From Dorea longicatena (GTDB lineage Bacteria; Bacillota; Clostridia; Lachnospirales; Lachnospiraceae): a DNA stretch of 64,000 nt. The DNA is taken from NCBI RefSeq assembly GCF_024168045.1, contig NZ_CP100126.1:1319501-1383500 (forward strand), written 5' to 3'. The position numbers and the translations under genes are program-made. A model generated the notes under the pieces. The model was given only the letters and a program-made list of their open reading frames with translations. It had not been told where the DNA came from and did no database searches. Position 1 is the first letter of the stretch. Every line of letters starts with the position of its first letter. Of this stretch, positions 24,898 through 34,223 are shown one piece after another.

Positions 24898-26370
24898 GTG
24901 GACACAGAACAGTTATATAAAGATATAAAAGCAAGAACGCACGGAGAAATCTATATCGGTGTTGTAGGACCGGTAAGAACGGGAAAATCGACATTTATTA
25001 AGCGTTTTATGGATGTAATGGTATTGCCGAGAATGGAAGATGAACATATGAAAGAGCAGACAAGAGACGAACTTCCGCAGTCTGCCGCAGGCAAAACGAT
25101 TATGACAACAGAACCAAAATTTGTACCGAAAGATGCGGCAGTAATACATCTGAACCGGGACGTTGAAGTGAAGGTTCGTCTGATAGACTGTGTCGGATAT
25201 TTGGTGAAGGGTGCTTCGGGATACGAGGAGGCCGGGCATGAACGTATGGTAAAAACCCCGTGGTACCAGGAAGAAATACCATTTACCAAAGCGGCAGTGA
25301 CAGGTACCCAGAAAGTGATACGTGAGCATGCAACGATAGGAATCGTGGTCACAACAGACGGAACGATCACAGATATCCCGTCAGATAATTATGAAGATGC
25401 GGAGGCACGTACGATAAGGGAACTTCAGTCTATCCGGAAACCGTTCGTGGTATTGGTAAATTCAAAAAAACCGCATGGACAGGAAGCTAAAGAAAAGGTT
25501 AAAAAGCTGGAAGATACCTATCAGGTCAGAGCGATGACTGTAAATTGTGAACAGATAAAAGAAGAAGATATTTACCAGATTCTGGAGGCCGTTTTGTATG
25601 AATTTCCGGTATCGGAGGTACAATTTTATATACCGAAATGGGTGGAAATGCTTCCGGTTACGCATAAGATCAAACAGGATCTGCTGGAACATATACAAGA
25701 AATTCTTGGAAATCTTGAAGAAATTAAGGATGCGGTATCTTTGACCGGAAGACCGGACAGTTCTTACATAAAAGACTGGTATGTAGAACAGATACAGATG
25801 GATACAGGCTGTGTTATCATTCGGATCCATATGTATGAAAAGTATTATTATGAAATGTTGAGTGAGATGACAGGAACTACAATTTCAGGTCAGTATGATC
25901 TGATAAAGACGATGAAGAAGCTTTCAATGTTAAAGAATGAATATGAAAATGTAGAAGATGCATTTACAGCAGTCCGGATGAAAGGGTATGGAGTAGTCAG
26001 TCCGACAAAAGAAGAGATTATTCTGGATGAACCGGAGATCATCAGGCAGGGAAATAAATATGGGGTGAAAATTCATTCGCAGGCGCCTTCCATTCATTTG
26101 ATCCGTGCAAATATAGAGACGGAGATAGCCCCGATTGTTGGAAATGAGCAGCAGGCGGAAGATTTGATCCAGTATATTAAAAATGAAGAAAAAATGGAAG
26201 GAGGTATCTGGAAAACCAGTATATTCGGAAAAACAGTGGAAGAACTGGTTATGGACGGTCTGAAAAATAAGATGGCGGTCATCAATGAAGAAAGCCAGGA
26301 AAAACTTCAGGATAGTATGCAGAAAATCGTAAATGACAGTAATGGAGGCATGGTATGCATTATCATTTAG
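24898..26370 (+). CDS. spoIVA: Stage IV sporulation protein A (spore-coat basement ATPase)
   Basis: ATPase that polymerises on the forespore outer membrane to found the coat. The 490 residues have the expected length. The N-terminus is DTEQLYKDIKARTHGEIYIG, the Walker A is GPVRTGKS at 24-31, and the family C-terminus is GGMVCIII. Translation starts at GTG 24898, eight bases after AGGAG. Monogenic between a sigma-E-like promoter and a terminator. It is direct evidence that the organism, or its recent ancestor, forms endospores. Confidence 0.97.
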   Translation: MDTEQLYKDIKARTHGEIYIGVVGPVRTGKSTFIKRFMDVMVLPRMEDEHMKEQTRDELPQSAAGKTIMTTEPKFVPKDAAVIHLNRDVEVKVRLIDCVGYLVKGASGYEEAGHERMVKTPWYQEEIPFTKAAVTGTQKVIREHATIGIVVTTDGTITDIPSDNYEDAEARTIRELQSIRKPFVVLVNSKKPHGQEAKEKVKKLEDTYQVRAMTVNCEQIKEEDIYQILEAVLYEFPVSEVQFYIPKWVEMLPVTHKIKQDLLEHIQEILGNLEEIKDAVSLTGRPDSSYIKDWYVEQIQMDTGCVIIRIHMYEKYYYEMLSEMTGTTISGQYDLIKTMKKLSMLKNEYENVEDAFTAVRMKGYGVVSPTKEEIILDEPEIIRQGNKYGVKIHSQAPSIHLIRANIETEIAPIVGNEQQAEDLIQYIKNEEKMEGGIWKTSIFGKTVEELVMDGLKNKMAVINEESQEKLQDSMQKIVNDSNGGMVCIII

Positions 26371-26447
26371 AAAAAAAGTAAATAAATATGAAAAAATACT
26401 TGAAATCTGTGAATGACCGTGTCTATAATATGAATTAGAAATTGGTA

Positions 26448-26485
26448 AAGGGGCCATACTCGTCAGGGTGTGGTCTCTTTTTTTA
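26448..26485 (+). terminator. Terminator after spoIVA
   Basis: GGCCATAC / GTGTGGTC (two G-T pairs) followed by TCTTTTTTT. Confidence 0.75.
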
Positions 26486-26521
26486 CCATAATAGATAATA
26501 AGAATCTGGAGGATGATAAAA

Positions 26522-27670
26522 ATGAAAGATTACACGTTCAAAGTACCGCAGGATATTGTATTTGGTGTAGGTTCTTTAAAAAGACTGCCGGAGCTTCTTG
26601 AAAAAAGCGGTTCTAAAAAGATGATGGTAGTATCAGACAGAGGGCTGGAGAAATTAGGAGTCGTACAGAAAGTGCTGGATATTGTGGAGACAGAAGGTAT
26701 AGAAACAGTAAGTTTTCTTGATATTCTTCCAAACCCTACAGTGGATATGGTAAATGCGGCGACAAAGGTATATAAGGAATCAGGAGCGACAAGTATCGTA
26801 GCACTTGGAGGCGGAAGCCCGATGGATGTTGCCAAGGCGGTAGGTGTTCTGGCAAGATACGGCGGATCCATTACAGAGTATGAAGGTGCACATCTTGTTC
26901 CGGGACCGATCGAACCAATCATTGCAATTCCGACAACAGCCGGTACGGGAAGTGAAGTGACGGCGTTCTCCGTTATTACAGATACCTCCAGAAATTATAA
27001 ACTGACAGTATTCAGTTACGAATTACTTCCAAAATATGCACTGTTAGATCCGGAGATGATCATGTCTGTACCACCGATGGTTGCGGCTTCCTGCGGAATT
27101 GATGCACTGATCCATGCATGGGAAGCATATACATCACTTGGCGCTTCACCGTTTTCTGATGCAATGGCAGAAAAAGCAATGGAACTGATCGGTGGTAATA
27201 TCCGTAGATTTGTGGCAAACAGAAAGGACGAGGAAGCTGCATGTGCAATGATGTCAGGAAGTATGTTTGCCGGAATTGCATTTGCATGGGCAAGACTGGG
27301 AGATGTACATGCTATGTCACATCCGGTCAGCGCATTCTTTAGTGTACAGCATGGAGTGGCGAACTCTATTCTGCTTCCTGTGATCGTAGAGTATAATGCG
27401 CTGGCAGATCACGGACGCTATGAAAAAATCTACAATTATATCAGTGAAGATAAAGAGCCGGTAAAAGATTTCAAACCAGAGATGCTGGTGGCAGAGATCA
27501 AGAAATTAAATGCATCTCTTGGTATTCCAAAGACTCTTTCCGAAGTCGGTGTAACAGAAGACAAGATTCCACAGATGGCTGTAGATGCGATGAAGAGTGG
27601 AAATATTGCGGCTAATCCAAGACAGACAACATTAAAGGATGTGGAGATGTTGTACCGCAAAGCACTGTAA
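26522..27670 (+). CDS. Iron-containing alcohol dehydrogenase
   Basis: NAD(P)-dependent group III dehydrogenase, 382 residues from ATG 26522. GGAGG lies nine bases upstream; the ATG at 26513 touches it. It shows the nucleotide-binding GGGSPMDVAKA, the PTTAGTGSE motif, and metal-ligand histidines in GDVHAMSHPVSAFF and VQHGVANS. Likely oxidises or forms short-chain alcohols, or acts on a related diol/aldehyde. The exact substrate cannot be read. Stands alone between terminators. Confidence 0.92.
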   Translation: MKDYTFKVPQDIVFGVGSLKRLPELLEKSGSKKMMVVSDRGLEKLGVVQKVLDIVETEGIETVSFLDILPNPTVDMVNAATKVYKESGATSIVALGGGSPMDVAKAVGVLARYGGSITEYEGAHLVPGPIEPIIAIPTTAGTGSEVTAFSVITDTSRNYKLTVFSYELLPKYALLDPEMIMSVPPMVAASCGIDALIHAWEAYTSLGASPFSDAMAEKAMELIGGNIRRFVANRKDEEAACAMMSGSMFAGIAFAWARLGDVHAMSHPVSAFFSVQHGVANSILLPVIVEYNALADHGRYEKIYNYISEDKEPVKDFKPEMLVAEIKKLNASLGIPKTLSEVGVTEDKIPQMAVDAMKSGNIAANPRQTTLKDVEMLYRKAL

Positions 27671-27694
27671 ATAAAATAGCGAAAAAAGATAATA

Positions 27695-27752
27695 GAAAAA
27701 GATTCACATTTTGACCAATATTTTAGAAAATGGAAAATGTGAATCTTTTTTT
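27695..27752 (+). terminator. Terminator after the alcohol dehydrogenase
   Basis: AAAAAGATTCACATTTT and AAAATGTGAATCTTTTTTT with a loop of about 22 bases. Confidence 0.9.
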
Positions 27753-27823
27753 GTGGGAACATGCGGAAAGCCGTGGAATAAGTTTTTTGGCATCCGTAAG
27801 TGTCGGAAATAAAGCTTATAAGA

Positions 27824-27852
27824 TTGCATTATCATGACAAAAGAGTTAAAAT
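27824..27852 (+). promoter_or_regulatory. Promoter of the moaB-like gene
   Basis: TTGCAT at 27824-27829, 17-bp spacer, TAAAAT at 27847-27852. Confidence 0.55.
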
Positions 27853-27895
27853 ATAAAGGTATATGACTATCACAGATAAATGTTGGAGGTACAAT

Positions 27896-28366
27896 ATGAA
27901 AGTAGCAATTATTACAGCAAATACAGATATATACAAAGGGACAAAAGCGAATGAAAGCGGAGAGGCAGTAAAGCTTGTAGCGGAAGAAGCCGGACTGGAA
28001 GTTGTATTTATGAGAGCACTGCCGCTGGACAGAGAAGTATTGTCCGCAATTATGAAACGTTTGGCAGATGGAAAAGCAGCAGACCTGATCCTTACCACAG
28101 GTGGAGCAGGGTGCAATCCGGACGATTGTACACCGGAAGCAACGATGGATATTGTAGAAAGACCGGTTCCGGGAATCCCGGAAGCAATGCGGGCACATAC
28201 AATGAAGCTCACCAGACGCAGTATGCTGAATAGAAGTGCGGCAGGAATCTGTGGAGAGACTCTGATTGTTAATCTTCCGGGAAAAGCACAGGCAGTGAAG
28301 GAGAGTTTAAGATACTTACTTCCGGAGCTTGTACATGCTGTTAAGGTCATCAAAGGAGAAGTATAG
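27896..28366 (+). CDS. MoaB/MogA-type molybdopterin-binding protein
   Basis: A 156-residue protein from ATG 27896 (TTGGAGG upstream; the frame is open to 27863). It shows the MoaB/MogA signature LILTTGGAGCNPDDCTPEAT and VPGIPEAMR, then an LPGKAQAVKESL-type C-terminus. Family members adenylylate molybdopterin. No other molybdenum-cofactor gene is in the window, so it may have a stand-alone role or partner genes elsewhere. A metallo-hydrolase starts 5 bases later and is probably co-transcribed. Confidence 0.88.
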   Translation: MKVAIITANTDIYKGTKANESGEAVKLVAEEAGLEVVFMRALPLDREVLSAIMKRLADGKAADLILTTGGAGCNPDDCTPEATMDIVERPVPGIPEAMRAHTMKLTRRSMLNRSAAGICGETLIVNLPGKAQAVKESLRYLLPELVHAVKVIKGEV

Positions 28367-28371
28367 GAGAT

Positions 28372-29073
28372 ATGAAGGTTACATACCTGGAACATAGTGG
28401 GTTTGCAGCAGAATATAAAGAATATGTGCTGATTTTTGACTGGTACAGGGGAAGCCTTCCGGAATTTGATCAGCAGAAAAAGATTTATGTATTTGCCAGT
28501 CACTCGCATTATGATCATTTTAATAAAAAAATCTTCGGGTGGAGTGAGCAATATCCAGATGTTCGGTACATCCTTTCAGCAGATATTGCAGGAAAAGAAC
28601 AGTCAGAGGAACAGTCGGAGCGGACTGTATATGTAACTGCAAATAAGAAATATGATTTTGATGGTATAAAGGTACAGACACTTCATTCTACCGATGAGGG
28701 GGTTGCATTTATTGTGTATATGGAAGACAAGGTAATCTATCATGCGGGGGATCTGAACTGGTGGCACTGGGAAGGAGAAACAGAAAGCTATAATGAACAG
28801 ATGCGTCAGGATTATCAGAGGGAGATTGACAAGCTGAAAGATATTGTAATTGATATAGCGTTTGTTCCGCTGGATCCCAGACAGGAAAATCAGTATGCGT
28901 GGGGAATGGATTATTTTATGAAACATACCCATACAAAATATGTGTTTCCGATGCATATGTGGGGAGATTACGAAATTTATGACCGTCTGATGGAGAACCC
29001 TGAGGCAGAGCCATACAAAGAACGTGTAATAGAGGTAAAAGAACCGGGGCAGGTATTTGAAGTGAATGTGTAA
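28372..29073 (+). CDS. Metallo-beta-lactamase-fold hydrolase (UlaG-like)
   Basis: A 233-residue MBL-fold protein starting MKVTYLEHSGFAAE, with metal-binding HSHYDHFN near residue 45, YHAGDLNWW in the middle and HMWGDYEIYDR near the C-terminus. This resembles the L-ascorbate-6-phosphate-lactonase/UlaG group or small RNase-like hydrolases. The substrate is unknown. Five bases behind the moaB-like gene, so the two share a transcript. Confidence 0.85.
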   Translation: MKVTYLEHSGFAAEYKEYVLIFDWYRGSLPEFDQQKKIYVFASHSHYDHFNKKIFGWSEQYPDVRYILSADIAGKEQSEEQSERTVYVTANKKYDFDGIKVQTLHSTDEGVAFIVYMEDKVIYHAGDLNWWHWEGETESYNEQMRQDYQREIDKLKDIVIDIAFVPLDPRQENQYAWGMDYFMKHTHTKYVFPMHMWGDYEIYDRLMENPEAEPYKERVIEVKEPGQVFEVNV

Positions 29074-29098
29074 TGCAAAGAATCAGAATAAAAAAGAT

Positions 29099-29127
29099 TT
29101 GTTATTTTAATAAAATAGTGTTATAAT
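29099..29127 (+). promoter_or_regulatory. Promoter of rnpB
   Basis: TTGTTA at 29099-29104, 17-bp spacer, perfect TATAAT at 29122-29127; expected start close to the RNA 5' end. Confidence 0.75.
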
Positions 29128-29149
29128 AATAAACGCTTTTGAAAAAATG

Positions 29150-29498
29150 CAAGTAAGACAGATGATCGCAGCTGTAATTGCCGAAAGGCAGCAGGTGAGG
29201 AAAGTCCGGGCTTCACAGGGCAGGATGCCGGATAACGTCCGGTGGAGGTGACTCCAAGGATAGTGCAACAGAAATGTACCGCCAGGATCTGATCCTGGTA
29301 AGGTTGGAAGGGCAGTGTAAGAGACTACCGCCTTGCTGGTAACAGCAGGGGCATATGTAAACCCCATCCGAAGCAAGACCGGATAAAGACGATGTGGCGG
29401 CCCGTCACGTCTTAGGTAGGTCGCTTGAACCCGCTGGCAACGGCGGGTCTAGATAGATGATCATCCAATGACATAACCCGGCTTATCGTCTTGCTTGT
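29150..29498 (+). ncRNA. rnpB: RNase P RNA
   Basis: Catalytic RNA that removes tRNA 5' leaders. The universally conserved P4 halves are visible: GAGGAAAGTCCGGGCTTCAC near 29198 and the 3' partner ACATAACCCGGCTTATCG near 29470. ACAGAAATG lies between them. The terminal P1 helix pairs CAAGTAAGAC at the 5' end with GTCTTGCTTG at the 3' end, which sets the ends to within a few bases. Own promoter upstream and hairpin terminator directly downstream. Confidence 0.96.
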
Positions 29499-29499
29499 A

Positions 29500-29540
29500 T
29501 AAAAAAGAGAACTTGTCAGTTGACAGGTTCTCTTTTTTGT
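29500..29540. terminator. Terminator of rnpB, also facing pyrI
   Basis: AAAAAAGAGAACTTGTCA, 2-base loop, TGACAGGTTCTCTTTTTT: symmetrical and usable from both sides. Confidence 0.92.
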
Positions 29541-29550
29541 CCCAAAGAAA

Positions 29551-29997
29551 TTATTTACGTCTTCCGTCGTATTTTTCTTCACAGTATTTACAGCGGTAGA
29601 CTTCCTTTTCAGGATCGGTAAGTACAAATATATGATCCAGTCCCTGTTCGATCGAGGTGATGCAGCGCGGGTTTTTGCAGTGGATCACATTGCGGATCTC
29701 GTGAGGCAGATGAAGCGCTTTCTTATCTACAATCGCGGAATTCTTAATAATATTTACGGTGATGTTATGATCAATAAAACCGAGAATGTCCAGATCCATA
29801 AAGTCGATAGGGCATTCAATCTTCATGATATCTTTCTTTCCCATTTTATTACTTTTTGCATTTTTAATGATCGCAACACAGCAGTCAAGTTTGTCCAGAT
29901 GCAGATATTTATAGATATCCATGCTTCGCCCTGCCTGAATATGATCCAGAACAAATCCTTCTTCGATACGACCGACAGTTAATGTATTTTTTACCAT
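29551..29997 (-). CDS. pyrI: Aspartate carbamoyltransferase regulatory chain
   Basis: Nucleotide-binding regulatory subunit of ATCase. It has 148 residues from the start at 29997, where AGGAGGATAATAACA precedes ATG; an upstream in-frame ATG at 30021 lies inside pyrB. The N-terminal allosteric domain (LTVGRIEEGFVLDHI) is followed by a zinc domain with cysteines in CKNPRC and CKYCEEKY. It lies 13 bp after pyrB, the usual pyrBI pair. Implies a class B holoenzyme subject to CTP/ATP control. Confidence 0.95.
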   Translation of the reverse strand: MVKNTLTVGRIEEGFVLDHIQAGRSMDIYKYLHLDKLDCCVAIIKNAKSNKMGKKDIMKIECPIDFMDLDILGFIDHNITVNIIKNSAIVDKKALHLPHEIRNVIHCKNPRCITSIEQGLDHIFVLTDPEKEVYRCKYCEEKYDGRRK

Positions 29998-30010
29998 TGT
30001 TATTATCCTC

Positions 30011-30928
30011 CTAAACTTCAATTCCCAAAAGTGTAAGTATCAGTGCCATACGGATGTAAACACCATATTGTACCTGCTTGAAGTAAGCAGCTCTCGGATC
30101 ATTATCTACCTCTGTGGCAATTTCATTTACTCTTGGAAGCGGATGGAGAATATACATGTCTTCTTTTGCCAGTTCCATCTTTTTGTTATCCAGGATGTAG
30201 AAGTCTTTCATGCGTACATAATCTTCTTCGTTAAAGAAACGTTCTTTCTGAACACGGGTCATGTAAAGAATGTCCAGATCAGGAAGGGCATCTTCCAGCC
30301 GTACAACCTCTTCGTAAGGAATGTTCTGACGATCTAATACATCATTCTTGATATAGCTTGGAAGTTTTAATTCTTCCGGTGAGATCAAAACAAAACGAAT
30401 ACCCGGATAACGTACCAGCGCATGAATCAGAGAGTGTACGGTACGGCCGAATTTCAGATCCCCGCATAATCCGATTGTCATATTGTCAAGACGGCCTTTT
30501 AAAGAACGGATCGTGAGCATATCAGTAAGGGTCTGTGTCGGATGCTGATGTCCTCCATCCCCTGCATTGATCACCGGAATCGTGGCGTGCTGGCTTGCAA
30601 CCATAGCAGCTCCTTCTTTTGGGTGGCGCATTGCACAGATGTCTGCGAAGCAGGAAATTACACGGATTGTATCTGCTACACTTTCCCCCTTGGAAGCAGA
30701 ACTTGAATCGGCAGATGAGAAACCAAGAACGCTGCCGCCAAGATTGATCATGGCTGCTTCGTGGCTTAATCTGGTACGTGTACTTGGTTCGTAGAAAAGA
30801 GTGGCAAGTTTTTTGCCCTCGCATGCATGTGCATATTTTTCTGGATTGGCTTCAATGTCTTTCGCAATATCCATCAGGTTGTCCAGTTCTTCCACGGAAA
30901 AATCTAGTGGACTTAATAAGTGTTTCAT
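30011..30928 (-). CDS. pyrB: Aspartate carbamoyltransferase catalytic chain
   Basis: Condenses carbamoyl phosphate and aspartate in pyrimidine synthesis. The 305-residue product carries the carbamoyl-phosphate motif [16 protein letters not shown], the SSASKGES loop, HPTQTLTDM and [20 protein letters not shown] precedes the start. It lies 16 bp behind a nitroreductase gene and ahead of pyrI. I see no PyrR-type attenuator before it. Confidence 0.97.
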   Translation of the reverse strand: MKHLLSPLDFSVEELDNLMDIAKDIEANPEKYAHACEGKKLATLFYEPSTRTRLSHEAAMINLGGSVLGFSSADSSSASKGESVADTIRVISCFADICAMRHPKEGAAMVASQHATIPVINAGDGGHQHPTQTLTDMLTIRSLKGRLDNMTIGLCGDLKFGRTVHSLIHALVRYPGIRFVLISPEELKLPSYIKNDVLDRQNIPYEEVVRLEDALPDLDILYMTRVQKERFFNEEDYVRMKDFYILDNKKMELAKEDMYILHPLPRVNEIATEVDNDPRAAYFKQVQYGVYIRMALILTLLGIEV

Positions 30929-30944
30929 GTAAAAACCTCCTGTT

Positions 30945-31481
30945 TTATAAATAAGTTAATAAATCACTTACGGATTTTCTCTTAGGTGTGTCCGGATCGA
31001 TATCCGGATGTCCGATCGCGATGAGAGCGGCAAGTTCCTGGTCTTCCGGAATCTGCAGCAGATCTGTGATACCGTCTTCATCCCAGATTCCCATAATAAC
31101 AGTTCCGAGACCGGCATCATGTGCGGCGAGACAAAATGTCTGGCAGGCGGCGCCTACATCGAACATCTGCCAGCGGTCTTCTTTTTTGGTACTGTAAGAA
31201 CCGTCACGTTCAAAGCCGCAACAGCCTTTTTTGAAAGTAACTGCTATCAGCATCGGTGCCTGCTTTATAATTTTTGCATTGAAATCTGGGGTATAATCGG
31301 TAACGATTTTATCAAGAACAGAAGAATCTTCAATTGCTGTATAACGTGTGATCTGGGTGTTTTTCCAAGATGGAGAATAAGATGCCGCCTCGATCACAGA
31401 TTCTAATGTGGCATGATTTACAGGATCAGGTTTGAATTTGCGAATACTGCGTCTTGTTTTCATACATTCAATTGTATTCAT
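30945..31481 (-). CDS. Nitroreductase-family FMN protein
   Basis: A 178-residue protein from the start at 31481 (ACGGAGG upstream; the frame is open to 31541). It begins [20 protein letters not shown], the FMN-binding nitroreductase N-terminus, and has [19 protein letters not shown] and [10 protein letters not shown] later. NAD(P)H-dependent reductase with unknown physiological acceptor. It heads the pyrB-pyrI unit (16 bp gap), an unusual partner with no evident metabolic link. Confidence 0.88.
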   Translation of the reverse strand: MNTIECMKTRRSIRKFKPDPVNHATLESVIEAASYSPSWKNTQITRYTAIEDSSVLDKIVTDYTPDFNAKIIKQAPMLIAVTFKKGCCGFERDGSYSTKKEDRWQMFDVGAACQTFCLAAHDAGLGTVIMGIWDEDGITDLLQIPEDQELAALIAIGHPDIDPDTPKRKSVSDLLTYL

Positions 31482-31512
31482 GGTTTTACCTCCGTTTTCA
31501 AATCTTTCATAC

Positions 31513-31541
31513 ATCATATAATATTTAACATGGATTTTCAA
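31513..31541 (-). promoter_or_regulatory. Promoter of nitroreductase-pyrB-pyrI
   Basis: Minus strand TTGAAA (31536-31541), 17-bp spacer, TATGAT (31513-31518). Confidence 0.6.
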
Positions 31542-31685
31542 TGTCTTGAAATAATTTTTAAAGAAATTTAATCTATGTAATTTTTGAAATGCTATGATAC
31601 GGATGGGTAGATTTTATGGAAAGAATGTATTATAATTTAATAGATTTGCAGATTTTCTGCATAATATACATAAAGGAGAGAGTAT

Positions 31686-32816
31686 ATGGCATCATTGGAA
31701 GAGCTTAGGGCACAGCTTGGCAGTGTAGATGACAAGATCGTAGAACTTTACGAAAAGCGGATGAAACTCTGTGAAGAGATCGGAATCTGTAAGATTGAAA
31801 ATGGCTATAAGACGTTTGACCGTCAGCGTGAAAAAAATACTATAACAGACGTGATGAACAAGGTATCATCCGATATTAATAAAAAGGGCATCGGGGAAGT
31901 GTATGAGCAGCTTCTTGCAATCAGCAGAAAGCTGCAGTATAAGCAGCTGGTTGAGGCTGGAGCACTTGGAAGACTGCCATTTATAGGAATTGATCTTTTG
32001 GATAAAGATACAGCCAGAGTTGTCTTTCAGGGGACGGAAGGTGCTTACAGTCAGGCTGCTATGGAGCATTATTTCGGAAAAGACTGTAATAATTATCATG
32101 TACATACGTTCCGGGAAGCAATGGAAGCAATCGAAGAAGGTGCAGCCGACTATGCGGTGCTTCCGATTGAAAATTCGACAGCAGGTGCAGTCAATGAGAT
32201 TTATGATCTGCTGGTAGAATTTGAAAATTATATTGTCGGAGAGACGATCATTCCGATTAAAAATACGCTGTCCGGATTACCGGGGACAGACATTTCAGAG
32301 ATTGAACGAGTATATTCCAAGGCAGAAGCATTGATGCAGGCATCACATTTTCTGGGAGATCATGGTGACTGGCAGCAGATCAGTGTGGCAAATACCGCAC
32401 TGGCGGCAAAGAAGATCCTGGAAGATCAGGATAAGCGTCATGCGGCAGTGTGCAGTGCATATGCGGCATCTGTGTATGGTCTGTCCGTGCTTGCAGATAA
32501 TATCAATGATGAAAAGAACAATTCTACCAGATTTATCGTGATCACCAATCAGAAAGTATTCCTGAAGGATGCAACAAAGATCAGTATCTGCCTGGAACTT
32601 CCACATGAAAGCAGTTCTCTTTATCATCTGCTGTCGCATTTTGCATACAATGATCTGAATATGACTAAGATTGAATCAAGACCAATGGAAGGAAAAAGCT
32701 GGGAATACCGCTTCTTCATTGATTTTGAGGGAAATCTTGCAGATCCGGCAGTAAAGAATGCAATCCGTGGTTTGCGTGAGGAAAGCAGAAACTTGAGAAT
32801 TCTTGGAAATTATTAA
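31686..32816 (+). CDS. pheA: Bifunctional chorismate mutase / prephenate dehydratase
   Basis: Converts chorismate via prephenate to phenylpyruvate. Of 376 residues, 1-90 form an AroQ-type mutase helix bundle (LEELRAQLGSVDDKIVELYE). Residues about 105-285 are the dehydratase (VVFQGTEGAYSQAAM, LPIENSTAGAVNEIYDLL, NSTRFIVI). The final 80 residues are an ACT domain with the ESRP phenylalanine-binding motif, implying feedback inhibition. AAAGGAGAG precedes the start. A perfect TATAAT lies at 31631-31636 with only a weak -35. Confidence 0.95.
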   Translation: MASLEELRAQLGSVDDKIVELYEKRMKLCEEIGICKIENGYKTFDRQREKNTITDVMNKVSSDINKKGIGEVYEQLLAISRKLQYKQLVEAGALGRLPFIGIDLLDKDTARVVFQGTEGAYSQAAMEHYFGKDCNNYHVHTFREAMEAIEEGAADYAVLPIENSTAGAVNEIYDLLVEFENYIVGETIIPIKNTLSGLPGTDISEIERVYSKAEALMQASHFLGDHGDWQQISVANTALAAKKILEDQDKRHAAVCSAYAASVYGLSVLADNINDEKNNSTRFIVITNQKVFLKDATKISICLELPHESSSLYHLLSHFAYNDLNMTKIESRPMEGKSWEYRFFIDFEGNLADPAVKNAIRGLREESRNLRILGNY

Positions 32817-32881
32817 AAGAAAAAACACAACGTCGAAGTCATCAGGCAGAGGCAGAATGGATATATATTGGAGGAAAGACG

Positions 32882-34171
32882 ATGAGAACAAATGAACTGA
32901 TGTTATATAAACATATGGAGAACGGACAGATTCTGCAGGATATCACATTCTTGATCGAGAATTATCAGAATGACTATTATAATATGGAAGATATGAAAGG
33001 ACTGTTATATGATGCAGTCAACGAGATCCTGGAGATGGCAGTCAGCCATGGATTCGAGGGTGATCTCTGGCATAATTATCTGACTTACCTGATGGCAAGC
33101 CATGAGAATGCTTACAGTACATCCTGCGAAATTGTCGGGTCGGTAGATGGAAGCATCAATCAGGTTGCACTGCACGATTTCGAAATATTCAAAGAATTAT
33201 TTGATTATGACTTTGCAGATATGGAAAGTGTGATGGGCGTTGACTGTATTTCCATGCTGCATGATTATGTGGGAACAAGCGGACACGGAAGTGTGTTCAA
33301 CCAAAGAATCCGGGATCGTATCTGCGATCTGAGCAAATCACTTGCAAAAGCAGAGACGGCAGAAGAATTTAAGGCTGTTATAACACAGTTTTACAAGGAA
33401 TTCGGTGTCGGAAAACTTGGACTTCACAAAGCATTTCGTATTGCGCACACAGAAGAGGGTGCATTGATCGAACCGATCACAAAGATTGCGCACGTACATC
33501 TGGATGATCTGGTAGGATACGAGATCGCCAAGAAAAAACTGATCGATAATACAAAAGCATTTGTTGAGGGAAAGAAAGCAAATAACTGTCTGCTGTTCGG
33601 TGATGCGGGAACAGGAAAATCTTCTTCTATCAAAGCAATCCTGAACCAGTACTATGACCAGGGACTGCGTATGATCGAAGTATACAAACATCAGTTCCAG
33701 GATCTGAATGATGTGATCGCACAGATTAAGAATCGCAATTACAAATTTATCATTTACATGGATGATCTTTCTTTTGAAGAATTCGAGATTGAATATAAAT
33801 ATCTGAAAGCTGTGATCGAAGGCGGACTTGAAAAGAAGCCTGATAATGTATTGATCTATGCAACTTCAAACAGAAGACATCTGATCCGCGAGACATTCAA
33901 AGATAAAGAAGACAGAGATGAAGAACTTCATACAAATGATACCGTTCAGGAAAAACTGTCTCTGGTGGCAAGATTCGGTGTTACTATATACTTTGGAAAG
34001 CCGGATAAGAAACAGTTTCAGGAGATTGTGCGTGAACTGGCAAAGAAAAACGGAATTGACATGTCAGACGATGAATTATTCCTGGAAGCAAATAAATGGG
34101 AATTAAGTCACGGTGGATTATCCGGAAGAACTGCCCAGCAGTTTATCGATTATCTGGCCGGAACCAGATAA
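32882..34171 (+). CDS. DUF815-family AAA+ ATPase
   Basis: A 429-residue protein. An N-terminal helical region of about 200 residues without recognised motif is followed by a P-loop domain: Walker A GDAGTGKSS near 240-248, Walker B FIIYMDDLSF, sensor-1 IYATSNRRHLI, and a helical lid ending SGRTAQQFIDYLAG. This matches the DUF815 ATPases widespread in bacteria, whose function is unknown. TTGGAGG precedes the start, 65 bp after pheA, and a terminator follows. Confidence 0.9.
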   Translation: MRTNELMLYKHMENGQILQDITFLIENYQNDYYNMEDMKGLLYDAVNEILEMAVSHGFEGDLWHNYLTYLMASHENAYSTSCEIVGSVDGSINQVALHDFEIFKELFDYDFADMESVMGVDCISMLHDYVGTSGHGSVFNQRIRDRICDLSKSLAKAETAEEFKAVITQFYKEFGVGKLGLHKAFRIAHTEEGALIEPITKIAHVHLDDLVGYEIAKKKLIDNTKAFVEGKKANNCLLFGDAGTGKSSSIKAILNQYYDQGLRMIEVYKHQFQDLNDVIAQIKNRNYKFIIYMDDLSFEEFEIEYKYLKAVIEGGLEKKPDNVLIYATSNRRHLIRETFKDKEDRDEELHTNDTVQEKLSLVARFGVTIYFGKPDKKQFQEIVRELAKKNGIDMSDDELFLEANKWELSHGGLSGRTAQQFIDYLAGTR

Positions 34172-34186
34172 AATGTAATGTATTGT

Positions 34187-34223
34187 AAAAAAATGTGCAG
34201 AAATTAATCCTGCACATTTTTTA
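34187..34223. terminator. Bidirectional terminator between the DUF815 gene and rqcH
   Basis: AAAAAATGTGCAG, 8-base loop, CTGCACATTTTTT. Confidence 0.9.
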
